Under the pieces are notes generated by a model that saw only the letters and a program-made list of their open reading frames with translations, was not told the DNA's origin and ran no database searches. Of a stretch of 64,000 bases of DNA, positions 1 through 7,469 are shown piece after piece. The translations under genes were made by a program, and so were the position numbers. The DNA comes from Mesobacillus persicus (GTDB lineage Bacteria > Bacillota > Bacilli > Bacillales > Cytobacillaceae): NCBI RefSeq assembly GCF_900109925.1, contig NZ_FOBW01000007.1, positions 182,161 through 246,160 of the forward strand, given 5' to 3'. Positions within the stretch are counted from its first letter, which is position 1. Every line of letters starts with the position of its first letter.

Positions 1-71
1 AATACCAATGGCTCTCCGCTTCCAAAGTGTAGATAAGGAATCCCAGCAGTACTTACCTGTGTATTTTTCAT
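1..71 (-). CDS. alpha/beta hydrolase-like protein, 5' end only
   Basis: Cut by the window edge; only about 23 N-terminal residues are visible. An ATG on the reverse strand (71-69) follows AAGGTGG at normal ribosome-site distance and opens MKNTQVSTAGIPYLHFGSGE, then PLV. The pattern of a short strand followed by GSGEPLV is how many alpha/beta hydrolases begin (before the HG oxyanion-hole motif, which would lie outside the window). It diverges from phaQ, so a role in polymer turnover is possible but is only inference from position. Confidence 0.5.
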   Translation of the reverse strand, partial: MKNTQVSTAGIPYLHFGSGEPLV

Positions 72-130
72 CTCCAACCACCTTTTTGATTTTTTACTTT
101 TATTCCCAAATTACAACGACCTTAAACATT

Positions 131-163
131 CATAAAATGTTCAAAATCTTTTTACATTTTATG
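131..163. repeat. 10-bp inverted repeat between divergent genes
   Basis: CATAAAATGT (131-140) and ACATTTTATG (154-163) are perfect inverse copies 13 nt apart, in the space between the hydrolase start and phaQ. No T-run follows, so it is not a normal terminator; it may be a regulator site or chance in AT-rich DNA. Confidence 0.35.
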
Positions 164-194
164 TATATGTTGAAAAAGCACAAAGTTTACTACC

Positions 195-314
195 TATATG
201 TAAAATACATATAACTGGATAAACTTGGTTGACAGGAGTTGGACATAGGTGTAAAATACATATAGAGAGACAGTTAAGAAATATCTGTTATCTTCTATGT
301 GTATTTTACATATA
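195..314. promoter_or_regulatory. three operator copies, probably for PhaQ
   Basis: A near-palindrome occurs three times: TATATGTAAAATACATATA (195-213), TGTAAAATACATATA (250-264), and in reverse orientation TATGTGTATTTTACATATA (296-314). The first lies upstream of the -35, the second covers the -10, the third lies just before the ribosome site. PhaQ of Bacillus megaterium is a PHB-responsive repressor of its own operon; assigning these copies to PhaQ is inference from position and symmetry. Confidence 0.65.
229..257 (+). promoter_or_regulatory. phaQ-phaP sigma-A promoter
   Basis: TTGACA at 229-234, a 17-nt spacer, and TAAAAT at 252-257. The -10 hexamer lies inside the second copy of the operator repeat, so a bound regulator would block polymerase. 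Confidence 0.7.
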
Positions 315-330
315 GGTGAGGTGATGAATC

Positions 331-768
331 GTGGTAAATAATGAGAACAATCAATCAGTGAATCCATCTAAGAATTTTGTACTGCCATTCATTTTATTAC
401 TTCTAAGTAGAGTATCCCTCCATGGTTACGAACTCAGTCAAAAACTTCAGGCGTTTGGTTTTAAAAGCATCGATCAAGGCAATCTTTATCGATTGCTAAG
501 AAAGCTTGAGGCGGACGAGTTAGTTTCTTCCGAATGGGATACAACGGGAAATGGCCCTGCTAAAAGAAAGTATTCGATTACGAAGGCTGGTATTACATAT
601 TTAAAAGGCTACGCCAATCAACTAGAAACCTACCAGTCCATGTTGGACCAGTTTTTCTCAATGTATAGTAGTTTTCTTGAGCTCTATATCCCTTCATTTT
701 CGACAAGGGATTCGATAGAGAAAAAAAGTAGTCAAAAGAGGAGGAACGATGATGGCAAAGAAGAATGA
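331..768 (+). CDS. phaQ: PhaQ-like PadR-family repressor
   Basis: 145-residue winged-helix protein of the PadR family. The segment around residues 18-75 (ILLLLSRVSLHGYELSQKL, then GNLYRLLRKLEADELVSSEW) is the usual PadR fold with recognition helix and wing; the tail is helical and probably dimerises. Known PhaQ proteins bind DNA and are released by PHB or phasin competition. GTG start at 331 follows GAGGTGAT. It overlaps the phasin gene by about 17 nt, so the two are co-expressed. The three upstream operators suggest self-repression. A generic PadR regulator is the alternative, but the phasin partner argues for PhaQ. Confidence 0.8.
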   Translation: MVNNENNQSVNPSKNFVLPFILLLLSRVSLHGYELSQKLQAFGFKSIDQGNLYRLLRKLEADELVSSEWDTTGNGPAKRKYSITKAGITYLKGYANQLETYQSMLDQFFSMYSSFLELYIPSFSTRDSIEKKSSQKRRNDDGKEE

Positions 769-1348
769 AACAATCGAAGTTACTGAAACAAATACGAACC
801 CAACTGATTTATTTGTAAATACTTTATGGGATCAGTATGAGCAATCTCTTGCTAGATTTAGAAAGCTGAGAGAAACACAAGAGGATGCTTTCCTTAACTC
901 GTTTAAGGAAGTGCTTAAGTTTAATAAGGAATACAGAAGTTCAATTGGAAGTTTATATCAGCAAACAAGAAAAACAAATTTAGAATTAGCTAAAGGCGTG
1001 GTTTCAAATATTAATAATCGTGAAGAAAAAGTTGAGGTTGCACCTAAACTAAGAGATTTTGATGAAGTAACGAACCAATTAAAAGAAGTGACACAACAGG
1101 TAGAAAAGCTTGCTATAACTCCTGTGAAATCAACTTTTACCTTCATTGATCAGCTTGAACAAAGTTTAGAAAAGAATGCTGAGTCTTACCTTACCTATTC
1201 ACGTGAGCGCCGGAAAGCATGGCAGCAGGTTACCGATGAATATGTAAAACAAGCTAGAAAAACAAATCATGAAGCTGTTGGCTTTGTAAGAGAAAAGTCT
1301 AAAGAACTTGTTAAAGCTGCTAAGTCTGAAGAGCTTGTAAATAGCTAA
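752..1348 (+). CDS. phaP: PHA granule-associated phasin (PhaP-like)
   Basis: 198 residues, acidic-basic, almost entirely helical with no membrane segment or signal: the profile of a phasin that coats polyhydroxyalkanoate granules. Position directly behind phaQ, with overlapping ends, supports the call; sequence identity to well studied PhaP proteins was not obvious by eye. ATG at 752 is preferred over ATG at 749 because GGAGG at 740-744 is then 7 nt away. A strong terminator follows. Confidence 0.65.
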   Translation: MAKKNETIEVTETNTNPTDLFVNTLWDQYEQSLARFRKLRETQEDAFLNSFKEVLKFNKEYRSSIGSLYQQTRKTNLELAKGVVSNINNREEKVEVAPKLRDFDEVTNQLKEVTQQVEKLAITPVKSTFTFIDQLEQSLEKNAESYLTYSRERRKAWQQVTDEYVKQARKTNHEAVGFVREKSKELVKAAKSEELVNS

Positions 1349-1366
1349 AACAGTAAATAACGATTA

Positions 1367-1398
1367 AAAAACCACCAACATTGGATGTTGGTGGTTTT
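1367..1398 (+). terminator. phaP terminator
   Basis: AACCACCAACAT pairs with ATGTTGGTGGTT and is followed by TTAT; an A-run on the other side makes it usable by queT on the reverse strand. Confidence 0.75.
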
Positions 1399-1430
1399 AT
1401 AGTATAAGAGCGTAAATTACTGCCTTCCTT

Positions 1431-1922
1431 TTAAATTAATTTCCCCATATTGACCCTTTTATTGAGGGCGTACATGATAGGTATTCCTACAGCTAGGACC
1501 ACTAATTCACCAGCAGCGGTAGTTAACCAGGTGAAAAAGAACGGCAGATTAAAAGCAAGCTTTAGCTCAAATGCAATAATGTACATGTTAAAGGTGAACA
1601 CGGCCGTATTCAGAACCATTAATCCAATCACGTTTTTAATATAGCGTGAAGCTGCAATGGTTATCAGTAATGATATAACAGAATGTGCAACTCCAAACAC
1701 GAGATCATAAGCGACAATAGGTGAGAAAAATAAATTAGTAAGGAAGACACCAAGGACAATTCCATAGAAATAGTTTCTGTTGAAAACAATCAGATGGTTA
1801 AACATTTCTGATATACGAAATTGTACATTCGTGAAACCAAAGGGTTGGATAACGGCGGAGACAGCAATATACAAAGCGGCTACGATTCCGTTTCCTACAA
1901 TCGTTCTTATATTCAAGTTCAT
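1431..1922 (-). CDS. queT: QueT-family queuosine-precursor ECF transporter S component
   Basis: 163-residue membrane protein with about five hydrophobic segments. The pattern VQFRISEMFNHL near residues 33-44 is typical of the QueT/DUF988 group of substrate-binding subunits of energy-coupling-factor transporters, which import queuosine precursors and borrow a shared EcfAAT module (not in this window). The preQ1-I aptamer directly in front of the start is strong independent support. ATG at 1922 with AAGGAGAG just upstream. Confidence 0.88.
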   Translation of the reverse strand: MNLNIRTIVGNGIVAALYIAVSAVIQPFGFTNVQFRISEMFNHLIVFNRNYFYGIVLGVFLTNLFFSPIVAYDLVFGVAHSVISLLITIAASRYIKNVIGLMVLNTAVFTFNMYIIAFELKLAFNLPFFFTWLTTAAGELVVLAVGIPIMYALNKRVNMGKLI

Positions 1923-1923
1923 C

Positions 1924-1966
1924 TCTCCTTAGTTTTTTTTCGTGGGATGGTTTCGAACCACGTGAC
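1924..1966 (-). promoter_or_regulatory. preQ1-I riboswitch
   Basis: Reverse-strand RNA: CGTGG stem, loop TTCGAAACCATC, CCACG, then an A-rich tail ending AAAACTAAGGAG. This is the class I preQ1 pattern (small hairpin plus A-rich pseudoknot strand). The aptamer tail runs into the ribosome site of queT, so it probably acts by hiding the site when preQ1 is bound. Confidence 0.85.
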
Positions 1967-2043
1967 CTTATTTAAAGAACAATTATTAAGTATAGTTTAA
2001 TTTGGTGGTTACCACAATAACTTTTTCTGAGAACTACTTTTTT

Positions 2044-2156
2044 GGCTACAAGAGCAATTCTTGGTCTGTTGATTTTTACGCCAAGAAACGATCCTTAGCG
2101 CAGTTTTTTTTGTTTTGAATTCATTTACTGCACCAAGAGCCATCCTTGGTGCAGTT
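2044..2156 (+). repeat. three related small hairpins, last two terminator-like
   Basis: Three copies of a CAAG-loop-CTTG hairpin: weak at 2047-2066, then CGCCAAG/CTTAGCG at 2079-2100 followed by CAG and eight T, then a perfect 10-bp stem CTGCACCAAG/CTTGGTGCAG at 2128-2154 followed by TTT. The middle one can act as a forward terminator. They fill the gap between queT and the yybP-ykoY promoter; no gene was seen here. Confidence 0.45.
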
Positions 2157-2184
2157 TCCAAAGAACATCAATGATTATTAGTAA

Positions 2185-2214
2185 TTGACAACTGGGCTAA
2201 TTGTAGATTATATT
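2185..2214 (+). promoter_or_regulatory. promoter of the yybP-ykoY leader
   Basis: TTGACA at 2185-2190, 18-nt spacer, TATATT at 2209-2214, about 20 nt before the aptamer begins. Confidence 0.65.
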
Positions 2215-2234
2215 AAGAATAATTATTTTGAATA

Positions 2235-2340
2235 GTTCTCCTAAAGGGGAGTAGCTTTTACAGCAAGGTCGTCATTTCGGAGATTATCCATCTCCCGGCT
2301 TTGTTGGCAGCGAATTCGTTGTTAGCAAGACCTTTACCTG
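2235..2340 (+). promoter_or_regulatory. yybP-ykoY (manganese) riboswitch aptamer
   Basis: Contains the hallmark blocks AAAGGGGAGTAGC (2243-2255), CGTC, CCGGCTTTGTTG (about 2295-2306) and TAGCAAGACCTTT (2323-2335), in order. This family senses Mn(II) and switches on Mn exporters or TerC-type proteins. The nearest matching target is the terC/ykoY-like gene at 3336, about 1 kb away rather than directly behind. Confidence 0.9.
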
Positions 2341-2360
2341 TTCGGTAGAGGTCTTTATTT
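2327..2360 (+). terminator. riboswitch expression-platform terminator
   Basis: AAGACCTTTACC pairs with GGTAGAGGTCTT and is followed by TATTTATTT. Its left arm is the 3' strand of the aptamer, so ligand binding would prevent it from forming. Confidence 0.75.
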
Positions 2361-2365
2361 ATTTA

Positions 2366-2397
2366 AAACCTTTGCCATTTTATGGTAGAGGTTTTTT
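2366..2397 (+). terminator. second terminator hairpin behind the riboswitch
   Basis: AACCTTTGCCAT pairs imperfectly with ATGGTAGAGGTT and is followed by TTTT. It resembles the first terminator in sequence, as if duplicated. Confidence 0.55.
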
Positions 2398-2432
2398 GTG
2401 TTAGGATGGATAATTGTGTTCGTTCTCTATAT

Positions 2433-2652
2433 CCAGCTCCAGCGCCTAGCCCCGCGCTCCTAGGAGGGACACGAAGACATAAGCCACTCCCTTTCAGAAG
2501 GTAAAAAACACCTTCTTACAGGTCGCGTCTTATGCTTGTCGTCCCTGTGCAGTCGCCTGCGCTTTTCGTACAATCGGTCAAGAAGGTTGAAAAACAACCT
2601 TATTGACGGCTCGTCTAGACTCACGGGGCTGAACAAGGCGCTTGCGCTTTTG
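2433..2652 (+). repeat. Bacillaceae palindromic repeat (CTCCAGCGCCTAGCCCC type), copy 1
   Basis: Begins CAGCTCCAGCGCCTAGCCCC and ends GGGGCTGAACAAGGCGCTTGCGCTTTT-like, with internal inverted modules, including TCAAGAAGGTT / AACCTTATTGACGG. The same ends recur at 54738 and 57445. GC content is clearly above the surroundings. The reverse-strand open frame inside it is a by-product of the repeat. Confidence 0.8.
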
Positions 2653-2724
2653 TTCCTGTCCAAACCCTTTCAACTAGTCTTGAACTAAACTAGATATAAA
2701 ATGTTTAAAAAGGAGAAGGAAACC

Positions 2725-2859
2725 GTGAAAAAAAGAAAGGAAACACTTATTGAGTTAATAAGAAAGAATAAAGAGGAATTATTGAACGATAAAGCAGAAA
2801 TAGAAAGAATCGAGGAACGCTTAGAGGCAAAACATGAAAAACGCATCAAAGTAAAGTGA
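2725..2859 (+). CDS. FbpB-family small basic protein
   Basis: 44 residues, highly charged and helical: MKKRKETLIELIRKNKEELL and onward to KHEKRIKVK. This matches the FbpB-like group of small basic proteins, in Bacillus subtilis a Fur-controlled partner of the FsrA regulatory RNA in iron sparing. GTG at 2725 has AAGGAG 9 nt upstream; an in-frame ATG at 2701 lacks a ribosome site. No clear Fur box was seen in front, possibly because the palindromic repeat has displaced the original upstream region. Confidence 0.65.
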   Translation: MKKRKETLIELIRKNKEELLNDKAEIERIEERLEAKHEKRIKVK

Positions 2860-2945
2860 AATAACTTTGGAGCAACAATAAGGGATTATATTTAAACAAA
2901 ATGGGTTTAGGGAAATGTAAAGAGTAAGAATGAAAGGTGATAATC

Positions 2946-3221
2946 TTGATCAAATTTTTGAAAAGAATAAAATTCATTTTTAAGTTCTGGAAATCGATTC
3001 CTTTTATCATTGATTTCTTTAAAACTAAGGAAGTGGATTTATATAAAAAGGTACTTAGTGGCTTGATGATTCTAACCTACGCATTCTTTCCTTTTGACTT
3101 GATTCCGGATTTCATTTACTTATTTGGAATCATTGACGATATTGTGGTGACGAGTTTCATTATAGAAAGAATGGTTAAGTGGGCTCCGGAAACACTAAAA
3201 AATAAATATCGTCTTATATAA
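2946..3221 (+). CDS. DUF1232 (YkvA-type) small membrane protein
   Basis: 91 residues. The stretch LSGLMILTYAFFPFDLIPDF is the DUF1232 signature (proline- and aspartate-rich turn between hydrophobic segments), followed by GIIDDIVV. Function of the family is unknown; members sit in or on the membrane. TTG at 2946 is preferred over GTG at 2937 because AAGGTGA (2933-2939) then lies 6 nt upstream. It lies between the riboswitch and terC, in the same direction. Confidence 0.75.
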   Translation: MIKFLKRIKFIFKFWKSIPFIIDFFKTKEVDLYKKVLSGLMILTYAFFPFDLIPDFIYLFGIIDDIVVTSFIIERMVKWAPETLKNKYRLI

Positions 3222-3237
3222 AGGGTTTGTTAAACAG

Positions 3238-3300
3238 GGCTGTTGATTTCCCGCTCCAACCAACAGTATGTAATCAACAATGAACTTAAAACAGCCTTTT
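3238..3300 (+). terminator. hairpin built from a repeat remnant, possible terminator
   Basis: GGCTGTTGATTTCCCGCTCC (3238-3257) followed by AACCAACAG is the fused pair of ends of a common Bacillaceae repeat (ends like GTTGATTTCCGCTCCA). TGTTGATT pairs with AATCAACA (3272-3279), and GGCTGTT can pair with ACAGCC just before TTTT at the end. Confidence 0.4.
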
Positions 3301-3335
3301 AAAAAGATATAGGTTTACGAGGAGGAATAATTAGG

Positions 3336-4109
3336 GTGGATTTTTCAATTTTATTAGAATATGGTTGGGTATTATTGGTTTTAGTGGCTTTAGAGGGTTT
3401 ATTGGCTGCTGATAATGCCCTTGTTTTGGCTATTATGGTGAAGCACTTACCTGAAGAGGAAAGAAAGAAGGCGTTATTTTACGGGCTTGCGGGTGCCTTT
3501 GTTTTCCGCTTCCTTTCGTTATTTATCATTTCTTTCCTTGTAGATGTTTGGCAGGTTCAGGCGATTGGAGCTCTCTACTTATTGTTCATTGCAATCAATC
3601 ATATCGTCAGGAAATTGGTGTTTAGAAAGAAAGAAGATGATCAGCCTGATACAAAAGACAGAAAACAGTCGGGTTTTTGGGTAACGGTGCTAAAAGTAGA
3701 AGTGGCAGATATAGCATTTGCTGTAGATTCAATTTTGGCTGCAGTAGCACTTGCAATGACCTTGCCGAATACAAATCTTCCTTCCATTGGTGGCATGGAT
3801 GGTGGAAAGTTCCTTGTCATCTTTGCAGGTGGGTTAATTGGGGTAATCATCATGCGTTTTGCCGCCACATTATTTGTGAAACTTCTACATGCTCGACCAG
3901 GTCTAGAGATTGCTGCCTTTGCAATCGTCGGTTGGGTTGGGGTCAAGCTAGCCGTTTTAACTCTAGGGCACCCAGATGTTGGGGTCATTTCATATGAATT
4001 TGCTCACTCAAGTGCATGGAAGCTTACCTTCTATATCGTACTTATCGGAATCGCTGCAACTGGCTGGTTCTTGTCTAAAGATAAAAGTGCAGAACAATCT
4101 GCTGCATAA
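3336..4109 (+). CDS. TerC family membrane protein (YkoY/YceF type)
   Basis: 257 residues, about seven membrane helices. N-terminal EGLLAADNALVLAIMVKHLP (residues about 19-39) and internal VEVADIAFAVDSILAAVALA (about 122-141) are the paired acidic TerC signatures. YkoY-type TerC proteins load manganese into secreted enzymes during export and are controlled by the yybP-ykoY riboswitch, which lies upstream here but at 1 kb. GTG start at 3336 behind GGAGGAA. Could equally be called YceF-like. Confidence 0.85.
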   Translation: MDFSILLEYGWVLLVLVALEGLLAADNALVLAIMVKHLPEEERKKALFYGLAGAFVFRFLSLFIISFLVDVWQVQAIGALYLLFIAINHIVRKLVFRKKEDDQPDTKDRKQSGFWVTVLKVEVADIAFAVDSILAAVALAMTLPNTNLPSIGGMDGGKFLVIFAGGLIGVIIMRFAATLFVKLLHARPGLEIAAFAIVGWVGVKLAVLTLGHPDVGVISYEFAHSSAWKLTFYIVLIGIAATGWFLSKDKSAEQSAA

Positions 4110-4273
4110 CGATATTTTATCATCTAGAGCTGCCTTCTTTAAGGCAGCTCGTGCCATATTTGTAATATATGGCATGAATATGAAAGAATTAAAATGAACG
4201 TGATAATAAAAACTAAGTAGGGTAATTATTATAATTTGTTCTATATCTATATAAATTTGGAGGTTGGTCTCTT

Positions 4274-5599
4274 TTGAGCATCGAAATATTGGTACTAATT
4301 GTACTAATTGTGTTAAATGCCTTTTTTGCAGCATCTGAAATGGCACTTGTTTCCTTAAATGATAATAAGATTAAACTTATGGCTGAGGGAGGAAATAAAA
4401 AAGCGATATTGGTTTATAATTTATTATCTGAACCCAGCCGTTTCCTAGCAACCATTCAGATTGGTATTACTTTGGCAGGTTTTTTAGCCAGTGCATTTGC
4501 AGCAGGGAGTTTTGCTGGCAGATTAGGTGAACTTTTATTTAATTTAGGTGTGCCACTAAACCAAAGAATGCTGGAATCGATTGCTACTGTCATCATAACC
4601 CTGCTCTTATCCTATTTCACCTTAGTATTAGGGGAGTTAGTACCTAAAAGATTAGCTTTACAAAAGGCAGAAGCGGTAGCCTTCTTTGCAGCTTCCCCGT
4701 TAACATTTCTGTCCAAGATTACTCATCCGTTCGTGAAGCTTCTTACATGGTCCACAAATATAATCGTTCGATTGTTTGGTTTGGACCCTAATGCAGAGAA
4801 CGAGAATGTTACGGAAGAGGAAATAAGAATGATGGTTGATGTGGGGGAAGAAAAGGGGACAATCCAGGAAACTGAGAAGCGAATGATTAATAATATTTTT
4901 GAATTCGATAACAAGACTGTTTCCGATATTATGACACATAGGACAAACATTTTAGCTATTCCAGTGGAAAGCACCTTAAAGGAAATTGTCCATATAGTTA
5001 ATGTTGAAAAGTACACGCGAATCCCCGTTTTTGAGGAGGATATTGACCATATCGTCGGGATTCTACATGTAAAGGATTTATTTCAGTTTCTTGAAAATGG
5101 AGAAAAAGACGCCTTCGACTTAAAAGAAATGGTACGAGAGCCATATTATGTTCTTGAATCTATAAGAATTGATCATTTATTTAGGGATATGCAAAAGAAT
5201 AATGTCCATTTGGCCATTGCTATTGATGAATATGGGGGCACAGATGGGATTGTAACAATTGAAGATTTAATTGAAGAAATCGTCGGAAATATTTTTGATG
5301 AATACGACGAACCTGAACTGGATGTTAAAGATTTAGAAGAAATCGATGAGTTCAATTATTTAATGGCCGGAACAATCAATTTGTATGAAGTCGAGGATGT
5401 TCTTAAAATAGATTTCCCTACACAGGATTATGATACGTTAAGTGGATTTATTATCGGACAACTTGGATATATTCCAGGAATGGAAGAACGTCCAGCGATT
5501 GAATATGAAGATATCGTGTTCGCTGTCGAGGAAATGGACGATAGGCGAATTGTGAAAGTGAAAGTAAGCGTGAAGGAAAATGCTCAGCAGACGCAATAA
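4274..5599 (+). CDS. hemolysin/CorC-type CNNM transporter protein
   Basis: 441 residues: DUF21/CNNM membrane domain (1-190, beginning MSIEILVLIVLIVLNAFFAA), CBS pair (about 205-335, with ITHRTNI-like and EYGGTDGIVTIEDLIEEIVG) and a C-terminal CorC_HlyC domain (350-430). Members are linked to magnesium or other cation efflux; substrate here is unproven. TTG start at 4274 with GGAGG at 4259-4263. It stands alone, ended by a strong hairpin. Confidence 0.85.
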   Translation: MSIEILVLIVLIVLNAFFAASEMALVSLNDNKIKLMAEGGNKKAILVYNLLSEPSRFLATIQIGITLAGFLASAFAAGSFAGRLGELLFNLGVPLNQRMLESIATVIITLLLSYFTLVLGELVPKRLALQKAEAVAFFAASPLTFLSKITHPFVKLLTWSTNIIVRLFGLDPNAENENVTEEEIRMMVDVGEEKGTIQETEKRMINNIFEFDNKTVSDIMTHRTNILAIPVESTLKEIVHIVNVEKYTRIPVFEEDIDHIVGILHVKDLFQFLENGEKDAFDLKEMVREPYYVLESIRIDHLFRDMQKNNVHLAIAIDEYGGTDGIVTIEDLIEEIVGNIFDEYDEPELDVKDLEEIDEFNYLMAGTINLYEVEDVLKIDFPTQDYDTLSGFIIGQLGYIPGMEERPAIEYEDIVFAVEEMDDRRIVKVKVSVKENAQQTQ

Positions 5600-5604
5600 G
5601 ATCG

Positions 5605-5644
5605 AAAACATCCTCCTCTTTATTTTAAGGGGAGGATGTTTAAT
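5605..5644. terminator. bidirectional terminator
   Basis: AACATCCTCC (5607-5616) pairs with GGAGGATGTT (5631-5640); lies between convergent genes. Confidence 0.75.
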
Positions 5645-5651
5645 TATTGCT

Positions 5652-6143
5652 TTAATTATTTAAAAGCAGTTGCAAATAAAGGACGTTTTGCCATTTGCCG
5701 AACTTAAAGCCAACTTCTTTGAGTTTACCGGCGAACTCAAATCCGAATTTTTCATGCAGGTGGACGCTACCATCGTTTCCTTCGGTTATTCCCGCTATGA
5801 TTGTGTGGTATTCTAGTTCTTTTGCTCTTGTAATCATATCCTTCATTAATGCTTGGCCTATCCCTTGGCCTCGATACTTGTCCGATAGATAAATGGAAAT
5901 CTCCACTGTAGTAGCATAAGCCTCCTTCGCGTTGTATGGAGATATCCCGCAGTAACCGGTAATCTCACCATTGATCACAGCGACCATTAAAGGATATTGT
6001 TCATTATATTTATAAAACCACTGCTCCCTTTGTTCTAACGTTTGTTCTTCTAAGTCAAAGGTTGCTGTCAGATTTAAAATAGCCTCATTATAAATATCCA
6101 ACATTGCAGGTACATCGTTTATTTTTGCTCTCCTAATTATCAA
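5652..6143 (-). CDS. GNAT acetyltransferase, phosphinothricin-acetyltransferase (YwnH) type
   Basis: 163 residues. Acetyl-CoA loop KYRGQGIGQALM at about 105-116, N-terminal RRAKINDVPAMLDIYNEAI and C-terminal HEKFGFEFAGKLKEVGFKFG are typical of the Pat/YwnH group that acetylates phosphinothricin or methionine sulfoximine. TTG start at 6143 with GGGGG 8 nt before it. Substrate in this organism is not shown by the sequence. Confidence 0.8.
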   Translation of the reverse strand: MIIRRAKINDVPAMLDIYNEAILNLTATFDLEEQTLEQREQWFYKYNEQYPLMVAVINGEITGYCGISPYNAKEAYATTVEISIYLSDKYRGQGIGQALMKDMITRAKELEYHTIIAGITEGNDGSVHLHEKFGFEFAGKLKEVGFKFGKWQNVLYLQLLLNN

Positions 6144-6401
6144 AATTCAAGCCCCCGTTTTCCAAATTTTAGCACAAATATGATTTTTTCTTGGTAAAAT
6201 AGAAGTAGTATATCTTGTGAAATATTATCTCCTCTTATCGAGTGATTTTAAAGTGTTTTAGCCCTACAATTGTAAAAATATTTTCGGCAGGAATGAAAGT
6301 TCATATAGTAACAGGTACACGCAGCAACCAATCAAAGGGTAGGTGATGGTAGACTAAGATAGGAAAAGCCTAGTTGGTATGGATGGGGGGAGAGTGAAAG
6401 C

Positions 6402-7469
6402 ATGTCAAAGCGAAGAATAAAATTAAGCGAATGGCAACTTCTGAAAAGGGAAATGAAGTTTTTGGAAGAAACGGGTGTTTTAGATCCGGGTAAGACAAAA
6501 GAAATCGAAGGCTTATATGAGGAGGAACGAGTTTCTTTCACTAAAACCCTTTTATATGTTGGTTCGGTTTTGATTGGAATCGGCGTTCTTAGTTTTGTTG
6601 CAAGTAACTGGTCTGAAATTGGGAAGTTAACTAAATTTCTACTTATTATTGGCTTGTTTATCGCATGTAACTTTACTGGTCTCCGAATGGAAAAAAGTTT
6701 CCCTAAAACAGCAAAAAGTCTCTACTACCTTGGAGTTATTGTATTCGGGGCGGGGATATTCCTTGTCGGTCAGATGTTTCATTTTGGAGGCGATTTTCAA
6801 GATGCATTTTTATGGTGGTCATTAGGAATTCTGCCGTTAGCCTGGGTTCTACGAGATAAGTGGATATTACTAGGATCTTCAATTTTAATACTTATATATA
6901 TGACAGATGAATCAATCATAAGCGGGCAAATGGTTCCTTACTGGATTCTGTTTTGGATTGCCATCCTGTATTTTTTAAACGACAAGATTGGGTTTTCGCA
7001 GGCTACTGGAGTTGCGAATAGTTTGCTCTCACTTGCCTTTATCGCTTCAATCCTCAAGTTCTCCCTAGATGGTATTGCTAATAATGAATATATTTATGGA
7101 CTTATCTATTTTGTTATTGGACTTGGGCTTGTCCAAATGAGTGGAAAGGTTCGTGAGATTCACGTAATCTTAGGTTACTTTATCCATGGAGGAGCCGCTC
7201 TTCTCCTCTCCTTTGAAGAAAGTTGGCCAGTTGGGTGGATCTTCCTTGTATTTTCCATTCTGTATTTAATTTATCTCTTATATCAAATTAATAAAGGGAG
7301 CCTTCTCAGTATAGTTATTCTTTGTTTAATGATTTTCCGATTCTATTTAGATTACACCTTCGACTTCCTGCCAAAATCTCTCGTCTTTATCATAGGTGGA
7401 CTTCTTTTGCTTACATTTGGTATTTATTTTGAAAGGCAAAGGAAGAAAGGGGGAAATCGGCTTGTCTAA
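6402..7469 (+). CDS. DUF2157 membrane protein
   Basis: 355 residues: a cytoplasmic N-terminal helical stretch (1-45), then about ten membrane helices. Family of unknown function. It overlaps the next gene by 8 nt, and the pairing of DUF2157 with a GDYXXLXY protein is a recurrent bacterial arrangement, so the two probably act together in the membrane. GGGGGAGAG precedes the ATG at 6402. Confidence 0.75.
   Translation: MSKRRIKLSEWQLLKREMKFLEETGVLDPGKTKEIEGLYEEERVSFTKTLLYVGSVLIGIGVLSFVASNWSEIGKLTKFLLIIGLFIACNFTGLRMEKSFPKTAKSLYYLGVIVFGAGIFLVGQMFHFGGDFQDAFLWWSLGILPLAWVLRDKWILLGSSILILIYMTDESIISGQMVPYWILFWIAILYFLNDKIGFSQATGVANSLLSLAFIASILKFSLDGIANNEYIYGLIYFVIGLGLVQMSGKVREIHVILGYFIHGGAALLLSFEESWPVGWIFLVFSILYLIYLLYQINKGSLLSIVILCLMIFRFYLDYTFDFLPKSLVFIIGGLLLLTFGIYFERQRKKGGNRLV

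Noticed and set aside
8..214. 68-residue open frame at the left end
   Set aside because: No ribosome site, hydrophobic low-complexity product, overlaps a better reverse-strand start and the phaQ operators.
2460..2663. Reverse-strand frame of 67 residues
   Set aside because: Lies wholly inside the palindromic repeat; the frame is a by-product of its GC-rich modules.
3641..3988. Reverse-strand 115-residue frame inside the terC gene
   Set aside because: Antisense to a well supported membrane protein; no start site and no family resemblance.
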